37,181 nucleotides of DNA, from the NCBI GenBank assembly GCA_023386835.1, contig JAEWIY010000207.1, positions 1-37,181 of the forward strand. Reading direction: 5' to 3'. This document shows positions 22,558 to 30,788 of this stretch, piece by piece; position 1 is the first letter of the stretch, and every line of letters starts with the position of its first letter. The stretch is from Verrucomicrobiota bacterium (GTDB lineage Bacteria > Verrucomicrobiota > Verrucomicrobiia > Opitutales > Opitutaceae). The position numbers were made by a program, and so were the translations under genes. Under the pieces are notes generated by a model that was not told the origin of the DNA, ran no database searches, and saw only the letters and a list, made by a program, of their open reading frames with translations.

Positions 22558-23550
22558 GTGAAAACTCCCCGCCCACCGCCACCGTCGGATCATTGGAACG
22601 GGAAGTGTTTTCACAACCCGCGGGAGCACATCGATCGATCGTGGCGGGACGTGCTGCGTTGGAAGCGCACCGCGACCCCGGCGCCGTGGCCGAAGTGGGT
22701 GGACGTGCCGCAACGGCCAGCGCCCGCGCCGCCGCCGAGCGGAGTGGTGGCGACGCTGGTGAATCACGCCACATTTCTCCTGCAGACGCCGACGCTGGCC
22801 TTGCTGACGGACCCGCACTGGAGTCGGCGTGCGGGGCCGTTCGGCTTGGGTCCCGCGCGGGTGCATCGTCCAGCGATCGCGTTCTCCGATTTGCCGCCGA
22901 TCGGCGCGATCCTGCTCAGCCATGATCATTACGACCACTGCGATCTCGCGACCTTGCGGCGGCTGGCGCGTCGAGAGCCGCGGACCCGCTTGATCGCCCC
23001 GCTCGGCCACGAAACGCTGGCGCGTCGTGTCGGATTTGATACGGGCCGACTGACGGTGCTCGACTGGTGGGAGTCGGTCGAATTGGCGGGCGGAGGGCGC
23101 ATCACGGCGACGCCGGCGCGGCATTGGAGCAATCGTGTGCGCGGCCGGCGCAACGGGCGATTGTGGTGTGGATATCGCATCGAGGCGGAGGGCGTCAGCG
23201 TGCACTTCGCCGGGGATACCGGCGCGGATCCGGTGATGTTTCCGGAAATCCACGACCGACTCGGCGCACCCGACCTGGCGCTGCTGCCGATCGGGGCGTA
23301 TGAACCGCGTTGGTTCATGGCGGCGCAACATTGCGACCCGGCCGAAGCAGTCGCCATTCACCAGCAACTCGGCGCCCGCCGAAGCCTGGGCATGCATTGG
23401 GGCACGTTCCAACTGACCGACGAGTCCCGTGAAGCACCGGTGGAGGAATTGAAGCGAGCGGTCGCCGCCGCAGGGCTTCATCCAGCCGCGTTCACCGCCG
23501 CGCAACCGGGTGACAGCGTGTGGGTGGAGGCGATCAGGGGTCAGCGCTAG
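22558..23550 (+). CDS. Metallo-beta-lactamase-fold hydrolase, NAPE-PLD/UlaG-like
   Basis: A protein of 330 residues from a GTG at 22558. Metal ligands are visible in order: the SHDHYDH motif (HxHxDH), GHETL, ARHWSNR, FAGDTG with the bridging Asp, and the late histidine in MHWGTFQLTDE. The opening (FHNPREH, then VNHATFLLQT and LTDPHWSRRAGPF) matches bacterial relatives of N-acyl-phosphatidylethanolamine phospholipase D. Such proteins hydrolyse phosphodiester or lipid substrates, but bacterial members are mostly uncharacterised. No signal peptide is visible, so it is probably cytoplasmic. It is divergent from the YceI operon and shares the region with operator B. A role in phospholipid turnover would fit the envelope theme but is not shown. 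Confidence 0.88.
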   Translation: MKTPRPPPPSDHWNGKCFHNPREHIDRSWRDVLRWKRTATPAPWPKWVDVPQRPAPAPPPSGVVATLVNHATFLLQTPTLALLTDPHWSRRAGPFGLGPARVHRPAIAFSDLPPIGAILLSHDHYDHCDLATLRRLARREPRTRLIAPLGHETLARRVGFDTGRLTVLDWWESVELAGGGRITATPARHWSNRVRGRRNGRLWCGYRIEAEGVSVHFAGDTGADPVMFPEIHDRLGAPDLALLPIGAYEPRWFMAAQHCDPAEAVAIHQQLGARRSLGMHWGTFQLTDESREAPVEELKRAVAAAGLHPAAFTAAQPGDSVWVEAIRGQR

Positions 23551-23641
23551 AGCGATCTCGATTCCAGCTCGGCAGTCCTTTTTGCGCCCCGTGCGCCTGC
23601 TGGCGGCGCATCAGCGCGCGCGCCGCCTTCGCCAACCGTGG

Positions 23642-24814
23642 CTACGGCGCTTCGTTCCAATAGATGACCACGTTCCTGGTCGAGCGGCCGCTCGCAATGA
23701 TGTCGAGACGACCGTCGGCGTTCAGGTCCGCCAGCAGGAGGTCTTCGCAGGCCATGGTATTGTCGTCGATCGTCGCCAGCAGCGGCCAGTCACCCGCCGG
23801 TGTGGGGGTGGAGTCGTAGAGCCGCAGGCCGACGCGCGTGGCGGGGCCGCTCGTATTGCCGCGCCAGCCGACGACGATCTGGTCCGATCCCGATCCGAGG
23901 AGATCCCCGGTTGCCAGGGCGTGGCCTTGAACGAGCGACTCGTCGAGCACCCGACGTGAGTCATCGGCCGTGGAGTTGTCGTTATCCCATGAATACCACA
24001 CGAGCTGGTGCCCGTGCATCGGTTCGATCGTCACGAAAAAGCGACTGCCGTCGGCGCGGCGGCCCATGCGCACCTCGCCGGCCGCGGTGCGAGTCAGTTG
24101 TTGCGAGTGCCAGCCGTCCGTCCGCTCCTGCAGTCGGTAAACGCCTTCATGGGATGCCACGAGGAGGTCGCCTCCGTCCCGTGCGTCGAAGTTGTGCGTC
24201 GCGTGCAGCGATGTATTCAGTTCAAACGTATCCCACGCCCCGCCCTGATCGCGCGGCGGGCGGTAGCCGACGAAACGCACGCCGGCACCTTGATTCTGCA
24301 CATTGCCTTTTCCGTGCAGCGGCAGGACGGCCAGGTAGGGCTGACCGTCGAGATCCCGCAGCCAGCGCATCCGGTGAGTCGTGGGATCGTGGGGCAGGGG
24401 ACGGGCCGCCCATCGCTTTGTTATCCCTTGTTGCGGCTGCAGGATGAAAACGGCTCCGCTGTTGTTGGTGTCCGACGGATTCCAGCCGGCGCCCACCGCG
24501 AGCTCGGCCCGTCCGTCCCCATCGATGTCGCGCGCGGCCAGGCACACGTGATCCCGCTCAGTCAGCTTCTCAGCGATGACGTGCTTTTCCCAGTCGGGAT
24601 TGCGGTACCAGACAATCTGCCCCGCATCGGCCAACACCACGTCATCCCGGCCGTCGCCATCTACATCCGCGACCGCGAGGCCGTAGCCAATGCTGATCGC
24701 GTCATCGATGGTCTGCGGACGAAAACGGGGTGCCGTCGACGAGGCCGGGGCAGCGGCGCCGAAGCCGCCAGCCGCCAAACCCAGGTAAACAGAAAGCAGG
24801 CGCAGTGGGGGCAT
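23642..24814 (-). CDS. Secreted FG-GAP/VCBS repeat protein
   Basis: A protein of 390 residues from the ATG at 24814; a TTG five codons upstream is less likely because the signal peptide (MPPLRLLSVYLGLAAGGFGAA) begins at this ATG. Calcium-binding FG-GAP-type loops recur: DVDGDGRDD near residue 50, DIDGDGRAE near 94 and DLNADGRLD near the C-terminus, consistent with a seven-bladed propeller. Such proteins in PVC bacteria are secreted and often bind glycans or act as lyase-like scaffolds; no catalytic residues are recognisable. It is convergent with the hydrolase gene and divergent from glcD, with no clear functional partner. Confidence 0.82.
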   Translation of the reverse strand: MPPLRLLSVYLGLAAGGFGAAAPASSTAPRFRPQTIDDAISIGYGLAVADVDGDGRDDVVLADAGQIVWYRNPDWEKHVIAEKLTERDHVCLAARDIDGDGRAELAVGAGWNPSDTNNSGAVFILQPQQGITKRWAARPLPHDPTTHRMRWLRDLDGQPYLAVLPLHGKGNVQNQGAGVRFVGYRPPRDQGGAWDTFELNTSLHATHNFDARDGGDLLVASHEGVYRLQERTDGWHSQQLTRTAAGEVRMGRRADGSRFFVTIEPMHGHQLVWYSWDNDNSTADDSRRVLDESLVQGHALATGDLLGSGSDQIVVGWRGNTSGPATRVGLRLYDSTPTPAGDWPLLATIDDNTMACEDLLLADLNADGRLDIIASGRSTRNVVIYWNEAP

Positions 24815-24979
24815 CACGGAAACACGCAAAGACGCGCCCGGACTTTCGCAACACCGTCATGGCTCGTCGACCCGCTGACGCGACCAGCGTGAGCATCGGT
24901 CGGGTGACGTGCGGTTTTCGTTGGCGCTCGGCGGGAAGGTGCCGACATTCTCGGGGCGTTCGAAAGTGCCCCTCAACTC

Positions 24980-26410
24980 GTGTCCTCTTCCGCCAAGCCC
25001 GTCACCTCTGATTCGAGTGCTCCGCCGCTGTTGCCGGCGGCGTTGCCTGCCTTGCGCGAGGCGGTTGGAGCGGAGCACGTCCTGACCGCCGACGAGGACA
25101 TCCTGCCGTACGCCTTTGACGGCACGGCGGCGCTGCGGCAGCGACCGGCCGCGATCGTTTTTCCGCGCACCGCGACCGAGGTCGCGGCCGTGCTGCGGGT
25201 GGCGAGGGAACAGGGCCGGCCGGTGGTGACGCGCGGCAATGGCACCGGTCTTTCGGGCGGAAGCGTGCCGGTCCCCGGGGCGCTCGTGCTCTGCCTCAAC
25301 CGGATGGATCGTATCGTGGAGCTCGATACGCGAAACCTGACGCTGCTGGTCGAGGCGGGTGTGGTCACCCAGACGATCTACGAGGCCGCCGAAGCGGCGG
25401 GGTTGTTCTATCCGCCGGATCCGGGGTCGATGAAGATCAGCACCATTGGCGGGAACGTGGCGGAGAACTCGGGTGGCCTGCGCGGGCTCAAGTATGGCGT
25501 CACTCGTGATTACGTGATGGGTCTCGAGCTCGTGCTGGCGGATGGCACCGTCTGTTGGCTGGGCAGCAAGTGCGTCAAGGACGTCGCCGGGTACTCACTA
25601 CGCGATCTCTTCATCGGCAGCGAGGGGACGCTCGGCGTGATTACGCAGGTGCTTTTAAAGCTGATTCCGCGGCCGGCTGCCCGGGCGACGCTGCTGGCAA
25701 CCTTTAACGCGATGGACGCCGCCGCCGGAACGGTCTCCGCGATCATCGCGGCGCGGATCATTCCGTGCACCCTCGAGTTTCTCGACCGGCGGACGATCCA
25801 GTGCGTGGAGGATTTTGCGCGGGTGGGGCTGCCGCGGGATGCGGAAGCCGTGTTGCTGATCGAGACGGATGGTCATCCTGGTGCGGTGGCGGATGAGGCT
25901 GAGCAGATCGAGACGTTGTGCCGCGAGCACGGCGCGACGTCCGTGAGACGGGCCGCCAATGCCGCGGAGGCCGTGCAATTGGCCACGGCGCGCCGCAGTG
26001 CGTTCTCGGCGCTGGCGCGGCTGCGCCCCACGACGATCCTCGAGGATGTAACCGTGCCGCGAAGTGAGCTGGCGGGGATGGTCCGGGCAATCGAGGCGAT
26101 TGCGCAACGGCACCAATTGACCATCGCGACGTTCGGTCATTTTGGGGACGGCAACCTGCACCCGACCATTCTCACCGATGAGCGCGACGCGGCGGAGATG
26201 CAGCGGGTGGAACACGCGTTGGCGGAGATCGTGCAGGAGACCCTGCGGCGCGGAGGCACCATCACGGGCGAACATGGGGTGGGTCTTGCGAAAAAAGGTT
26301 TTCTGCGGCAGCAACTCGGCGACGCGAGCTACGCGCTGTTGCGCCAGGTGAAGCAGGCACTCGATCCCGAGAACCGGCTCAACCCCGGAAAGATCTTCGA
26401 CCTGGCATGA
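24980..26410 (+). CDS. glcD: Glycolate oxidase FAD-binding subunit, GlcD-type
   Basis: A protein of 476 residues from a GTG at 24980. The FAD-binding (PCMH-type) half carries RGNGTGLSGGSVP and the PGSMKISTIGGNVAENSGG block; the C-terminal oxidase domain has HFGDGNLHPTI and TGEHGVGLAKKGFL, both characteristic of GlcD and D-lactate dehydrogenases. It oxidises glycolate (or D-lactate) to glyoxylate (pyruvate), feeding electrons to the iron-sulfur subunit encoded 55 bp downstream. No glcE-like gene follows, so this is a two-subunit arrangement. The substrate, glycolate or another 2-hydroxyacid, cannot be decided from sequence. Confidence 0.92.
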   Translation: MSSSAKPVTSDSSAPPLLPAALPALREAVGAEHVLTADEDILPYAFDGTAALRQRPAAIVFPRTATEVAAVLRVAREQGRPVVTRGNGTGLSGGSVPVPGALVLCLNRMDRIVELDTRNLTLLVEAGVVTQTIYEAAEAAGLFYPPDPGSMKISTIGGNVAENSGGLRGLKYGVTRDYVMGLELVLADGTVCWLGSKCVKDVAGYSLRDLFIGSEGTLGVITQVLLKLIPRPAARATLLATFNAMDAAAGTVSAIIAARIIPCTLEFLDRRTIQCVEDFARVGLPRDAEAVLLIETDGHPGAVADEAEQIETLCREHGATSVRRAANAAEAVQLATARRSAFSALARLRPTTILEDVTVPRSELAGMVRAIEAIAQRHQLTIATFGHFGDGNLHPTILTDERDAAEMQRVEHALAEIVQETLRRGGTITGEHGVGLAKKGFLRQQLGDASYALLRQVKQALDPENRLNPGKIFDLA

Positions 26411-26418
26411 GGGCGCCT

Positions 26419-26450
26419 GTGATGTATTCGACAATCTGTGACATCATCAC
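26419..26450. promoter_or_regulatory. Inverted repeat between glcD and glcF
   Basis: TGATGT (26420-26425) and ACATCA (26441-26446) form a 6-bp inverted repeat, and GTGA-N5-TCAC lies in its right part (26438-26450). It may be a protein-binding site or an mRNA stem between the two genes. No T-run follows, so it is not an intrinsic terminator. Confidence 0.3.
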
Positions 26451-26465
26451 GCGCGGGAGGGATGC

Positions 26466-27836
26466 ATGAGTCTCGCCAACGTTGCTGAGAAGGCCGCACC
26501 AGCCGGCCGGCCGCCGAGCCCGCTGGCCGCGTTGGATTATTCTGTGCTCCAGCAATGCATGCATTGCGGATTGTGCCTGCCAGTGTGCCCGACGTACGCC
26601 GAAACAAAGCGCGAACGAAACTCACCTCGTGGACGGATCTCGCTGCTGCGGGCGATCGCTGACGGCGAGCTCGACGTGAGCAAGGCGGTGGGCGAGGAGA
26701 TGTATTACTGCCTGGGGTGCCTCGCGTGCACCAGCGCCTGCCCGGCCGGAGTGGACTACGGTCAGATGTTTGAGGCGGCGCGGGCGGAAGTGGAGGCGCG
26801 CGGCGTGTTGTCCTCACCCAAGCGGGACTTCGTGCGCTGGTCGATCGTTCGCGTGCTGTTCACCCGTCCCCGGTTGTTGCGCGCCGTCGGCCGGCTGCTG
26901 TGGCTCTGGCAGGTTTCTGGAGGTCAGTCGCTGTCACGTCGCATCGGCCTGACGCGGCTCCTGCCGAAGAACCTCCGACGGCTCGAGCCGCAGGCACCGT
27001 CGATCTGCGCGAAGTTTTCTCATCAGCTGATCCGGCCGGTCGAGAAGCCAGCCGCGGCCAGTGGAAATCGCCGGGTCGCGTTGCTGACCGGATGCGTGCA
27101 GGACCTGGCGTTCAGCGATGTGAACCGGGCGACGGCCGATGTTTTGCTGGCGAATGGATGCGAAGTGCACACGCCGCCGGTGCAGCCGTGTTGCGGCTCG
27201 TTGCATGCTCACAATGGCGACGTGGAGTCGGCGCGCTCACTGGCTCGTCGCCAGCTCGATCTGATCGATCCATTCGCCTTTGATGCCATCATCAGCAATG
27301 CCGGCGGTTGTGGATCACACCTGCGCCTCTACGGGCACTTGCTGGAGGATGACTCACACTATGCGGCGCGGGCGGCGGAGTGGTCGCGCAAGCTGCGGGA
27401 TATCCACGAGTACCTCGTCGAGATTGGCTTCCGTCGACCGGCTGGCGCGGCCTTGCACACGGTCCCGGTGACGTATCACGAAAGCTGCCACCTGTGCCAC
27501 GCGCAGAAGGTGAGCCGGCAGCCGCGCGCGGTCCTGCAGGCTGTCCCCGGCGCGGAACTACGCGAGTGCGCCGAGGCGACCTGGTGCTGCGGTTCCGCCG
27601 GCATCTACAACATCACTCAACCGGAAACCTCGGCGCGATTGCTCGCGCGCAAGCTCACCCATGTGAAGGCAACGGGCGCGAGTGTGGTCGCGACGGCAAA
27701 TCCCGGGTGTCAGCTGCAGCTTCAGAACGGGCTTCGGGCCGCGGGCGACAGACAAACACGAGTCGTGCATCCGGTCGTGCTGCTGGCTGAAGCGTATCGA
27801 GCGGAAGCCGCCGCCAGCGTGGCTGAAGGCCGCTGA
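26466..27836 (+). CDS. glcF: Glycolate oxidase iron-sulfur subunit, GlcF-type
   Basis: A protein of 456 residues with a good ribosome-binding site (GGGAGG, 5 nt before the ATG). Two 4Fe-4S motifs are present: CMHCGLCLPVCP (Cys31, 34, 37, 41) and CLGCLACTSACP (Cys82, 85, 88, 92). Two CCG domains follow, with CCG at 242-244 and 374-376, as in GlcF, LldE and heterodisulfide reductase-type electron carriers. It receives electrons from GlcD and passes them towards quinones at the membrane. Spacing and strand indicate co-transcription with glcD. Confidence 0.93.
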   Translation: MSLANVAEKAAPAGRPPSPLAALDYSVLQQCMHCGLCLPVCPTYAETKRERNSPRGRISLLRAIADGELDVSKAVGEEMYYCLGCLACTSACPAGVDYGQMFEAARAEVEARGVLSSPKRDFVRWSIVRVLFTRPRLLRAVGRLLWLWQVSGGQSLSRRIGLTRLLPKNLRRLEPQAPSICAKFSHQLIRPVEKPAAASGNRRVALLTGCVQDLAFSDVNRATADVLLANGCEVHTPPVQPCCGSLHAHNGDVESARSLARRQLDLIDPFAFDAIISNAGGCGSHLRLYGHLLEDDSHYAARAAEWSRKLRDIHEYLVEIGFRRPAGAALHTVPVTYHESCHLCHAQKVSRQPRAVLQAVPGAELRECAEATWCCGSAGIYNITQPETSARLLARKLTHVKATGASVVATANPGCQLQLQNGLRAAGDRQTRVVHPVVLLAEAYRAEAAASVAEGR

Positions 27837-27979
27837 GGAGACGCCGAGGTTTCGGCTTTGCAAGGGACGGCGGCAAAGAATTGGCGCCAGAGAGACCTTT
27901 CGCGCCCGGTGGTGTCTACCGCGGCGCGCAGCTACACGATTCGGATTCTCGAATCCCGGATAGCGTGTGCGCGGAACGC

Positions 27980-29800
27980 ATGAAACTCGAAGACTATGGA
28001 TTCATCAGCGACCTGGAAGCCGGTGCGCTGGTGGGTCGCAACGGATCCTTGGATTGGTTGTGCCTGCCGCGGTTTGACTCGGACGCGTGTTTCGCCGCGT
28101 TGCTCGGCACGGAGGAGAATGGCTATTGGCGCATCGCGCCGTCCGCCGAGGTGCGCGAGACGCGGCAGCGGTATCGTGGTGAAACGCTGATCCTCGAGAC
28201 GGAATTCGTAACCGCGACCGGGGTGGTTCGGCTGGTCGACTGCATGCCGCCGTCAGACGACCGGCATGATGTCGTGCGCATCGTGGAAGGAGTGGATGGC
28301 ACGGTGGCGCTGGAAATGGCGCTGGTGGTGCGCTTCGATTATGGGCTGACCGTTCCGTGGGTGCAGCGTGCGGATGGAGGGGTCCGGGCAACGGCCGGCC
28401 CGAACACCCTCGTGTTGCACACGGATGTTCCGACGCACGGGGCGGGCCTGAGCACCCGCGCCGCGTTCAGCGTGAGGGCAGGTGAACGGCGCAGCTTCCG
28501 ATTGACGTGGCATCGTTCGCACGAACCCGAGCCGGCGCCGCTGGACGCGTGTGGGGCGTTGGAGCGGACCGAAAAGCTGTGGCGCGCCTGGAGCGCGCAG
28601 TGCACGTACGAAGGCCCGTGGCGGGACGCGGTCGTCCGCTCGTTGATCACCCTCAAGGGGCTGACCTACCGGCCGACTGGCGGTATTGTGGCCGCGGCGA
28701 CAACCTCGTTGCCGGAACAACTCGGCGGTGTGCGGAACTGGGACTACCGGTACTGCTGGCTGCGGGACGCGACCTTCACGCTCTATTCGCTAATGGAGGC
28801 CGGCTATCGCGACGAGGCGTCCGCCTGGGGTGATTGGCTGCAGCGGGCGGTCGCTGGAAACCCGGAGCAGTTGCAAATGTTATACGGGGTGGCCGGTGAA
28901 CGTCGCCTGACGGAGGTCGAACTGCCGCACCTGCGAGGTTACGAGGACTCGCGGCCCGTGCGAATTGGCAACGCGGCGGCCGCGCAGTTCCAACTCGACG
29001 TTTACGGTGAGCTGATGGATGCGATGCACCTGAAGCGGAAGGTGGGGCTGGCAACCACTGAGAATGCCTGGAGCGTGCAGCGGCACATCGTCGATTTCGT
29101 CGCCGGCCACTGGAGGGAGCCGGACGAGGGCATCTGGGAAGTGCGCGGGCCGCGGCGTCATTTCACCCACTCGAAGGTGATGGCGTGGGTGGCGCTGGAT
29201 CGCGGGATCAAGTCCGTGGAGCAATTCGGGTTGAGCGGCGACGTGGCGCGCTGGCGTACGATCCGGCAGCAGATCCATGACGAGGTCTGTTCCCTGGGGT
29301 ACGATGCGAAGCGACAGGCGTTCACGCAGTCGTACGGCTCGCATGCACTCGATGCGAGTTTGCTGATGCTGCCGCTGGTCGGTTTCCTGCCGGCCCGGGA
29401 CCCGCGTATCAAAGGAACGGTGACAGCGATCCAGCGCGAACTGGCGGAGGACGGGCTGGTGTTGCGTTACCACACGGATGACTCACCGCGGTTTGACGGC
29501 CTGCCGTCGGGTGAAGGCGCGTTTCTGTTATGTTCCTTCTGGCTAGTCGACTGCCTGCACCTGCTCGGGCAAGAGGACGAGGCCCGCGAGCGGTTTGAGC
29601 GGTTGCTGTCATTGCGCACGCCGCTCGGGCTGCTGGCGGAGGAGTATGATTGCCGGGCGCGGCGGCTGGTCGGGAACTTTCCGCAGGCGTTTTCGCACGT
29701 GGGGCTGATCAACTCCGCGCAGAATCTCTCCCGGAAGGCGCGGCCAGCGGAGGAGCGCAGCCAGGATGCGCCTCCTCAAGGCAGCGCTTCCCGCGGGTGA
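27980..29800 (+). CDS. GH15-family glucoamylase/trehalase-like protein
   Basis: A protein of 606 residues from the ATG at 27980; MKLEDYGFISDLEAGALVGRNG is the usual opening of this family, so the upstream in-frame extension is rejected. An N-terminal beta domain (about 1-215, with GSLDWLCLPRFDS) precedes the (alpha/alpha)6 catalytic domain with NWDYRYCWLRDATFT near 253-267. EPDEGIWEVRG (about 380) carries the expected general acid, and GEGAFLLCSFWLVD (about 511) the expected general base. There is no signal peptide, so the enzyme is cytoplasmic. Relatives hydrolyse alpha-glucans or trehalose. It starts 143 bp after glcF and may be independent of it. Confidence 0.9.
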   Translation: MKLEDYGFISDLEAGALVGRNGSLDWLCLPRFDSDACFAALLGTEENGYWRIAPSAEVRETRQRYRGETLILETEFVTATGVVRLVDCMPPSDDRHDVVRIVEGVDGTVALEMALVVRFDYGLTVPWVQRADGGVRATAGPNTLVLHTDVPTHGAGLSTRAAFSVRAGERRSFRLTWHRSHEPEPAPLDACGALERTEKLWRAWSAQCTYEGPWRDAVVRSLITLKGLTYRPTGGIVAAATTSLPEQLGGVRNWDYRYCWLRDATFTLYSLMEAGYRDEASAWGDWLQRAVAGNPEQLQMLYGVAGERRLTEVELPHLRGYEDSRPVRIGNAAAAQFQLDVYGELMDAMHLKRKVGLATTENAWSVQRHIVDFVAGHWREPDEGIWEVRGPRRHFTHSKVMAWVALDRGIKSVEQFGLSGDVARWRTIRQQIHDEVCSLGYDAKRQAFTQSYGSHALDASLLMLPLVGFLPARDPRIKGTVTAIQRELAEDGLVLRYHTDDSPRFDGLPSGEGAFLLCSFWLVDCLHLLGQEDEARERFERLLSLRTPLGLLAEEYDCRARRLVGNFPQAFSHVGLINSAQNLSRKARPAEERSQDAPPQGSASRG

Positions 29801-29979
29801 TGCATCGCCGGTCGGGGAGTAGGCGTTTGCCTGAGTCTGTTCGGCGGTGCGATTCCTCGATGGAGCCGCGGACCCGCCCCCATGGCGAGGACGCAGGGTG
29901 AGGGTTACGTTGCACCTCCGGTTCGCGCGCTGCGGACACGGACGAGAGCGAGGACTGAACCCATTCCAAAGGAACGATC

Positions 29980-30321
29980 ATGGCCCACGAACGTTATCGC
30001 GACTGCATTGAAGCCTGTCAGGCGTGTGCGATCGAATGTGAACACTGTGCGACCGCCTGCCTCCACGAGGAGGACGTGAAGATGATGGCACGGTGCATTG
30101 AACTGGACCGCACCTGCGCAGGAATCTGCGAGTACGCGGCCCGACAGATGGCGGCGGACTCCGCTTTCGCCGACCGCATCTGCGCCCTTTGCGCGGAGAT
30201 CTGCCAGGCGTGCGGTGACGAGTGCGCGCGGCACAAGATGGATCACTGCCAACGCTGCGCCGAGGTTTGCCACCATTGTGCGGATGTCTGCCGCACCATG
30301 GCGGGGGCCGCGGCTCGCTAG
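29980..30321 (+). CDS. Cytosolic four-helix copper-storage protein (Csp3-like)
   Basis: A protein of 113 residues with 19 cysteines, most in CxxC and CxxxC spacing along predicted helices (positions 9, 13, 16, 20, 23, 27, 39, 46, 50, 68, 71, 75, 78, 82, 90, 93, 97, 100, 104). This is the pattern of the Csp family, whose four-helix bundles hold many Cu(I) ions inside. No signal peptide is present, so it is a cytosolic Csp3-type member rather than exported Csp1. AAGGA precedes the ATG at good spacing. It would buffer copper; the window also encodes a likely copper-containing heme-copper subunit, though far away. A strongly structured non-coding stretch follows directly. Confidence 0.92.
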   Translation: MAHERYRDCIEACQACAIECEHCATACLHEEDVKMMARCIELDRTCAGICEYAARQMAADSAFADRICALCAEICQACGDECARHKMDHCQRCAEVCHHCADVCRTMAGAAAR

Positions 30322-30788
30322 CGGCAGTGGGGCGGGTTGCCGCGGGGGGAAAAGCAAAGGAGCGCGTCGGCCCGGGGTAGGGGTCGGCGCGCTCCCCGAA
30401 GCAGGACTTCGGTCCTTGGCCGGACCGGCTTATCGACGACTCCCTCAGCGCGGGGTTCCCCGCGCAAAACCAAGGGGCGCTGACATTTTTGTCATGAACT
30501 TACCTGTTCAGGCCTGTCAGGGCCTCGTGAGAGGCGTGCCGAGAGGATGAATACACCGTTCGCCGTTTCTCCGGGCGGGCGGGACGCGGTTGGCGGGTCA
30601 GTCTGATCGGGGTTTGCCGGGGGTTGCCGTGCCTGTTGGATGACCTGGCTGGCGAATCGGTCGGGCGGTGATCAGCGGCGGGGGAGGAGCTGGCGCGGCG
30701 GGACCGGTCGTGATCGCAAGGCGCGATGCGGTCACCTGCGTGCATCGGCGGGCTTGACCGCGACCGCGACGTTCCGGCACCTACAGGC
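30322..30788 (+). other. Gene-free stretch with tandem stable hairpins
   Basis: No protein gene is visible in 467 bp. The first part (30359-30490) is packed with strong inverted repeats and ends in a T-run (separate entry). Further short repeats follow: TGACA/TGTCA (30481-30494), TGAAC/GTTCA (30495-30510) and AGGCC/GGCCT nearby, which may be operators. The last 200 bp should contain the promoter of the LacI gene at 30789. Confidence 0.5.
30359..30490 (+). ncRNA. Candidate structured RNA with terminal U-run
   Basis: On the plus strand: a 15-bp stem (30359-30373 with 30381-30395, two G-U pairs, 7-nt loop); a 5-bp stem AGGAC/GTCCT closed by a TTCG tetraloop (30403-30416); a GCCGG/CCGGC repeat near 30418-30429; then two mutually exclusive stems, GCGCGGGG/CCCCGCGC (30448-30465) or CAGCGC/GCGCTG (30446-30451 with 30477-30482). 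The second is followed by ACATTTTT. I match it to no known RNA family. It could be a small RNA, a structured 3' UTR of the Csp3 gene with terminator, or a switch-like element. Confidence 0.4.

Noticed and set aside
27881..27979. N-terminal extension of the GH15 protein
   Set aside because: The family begins at MKLEDYGFISDLE; the extension has no conserved sequence.
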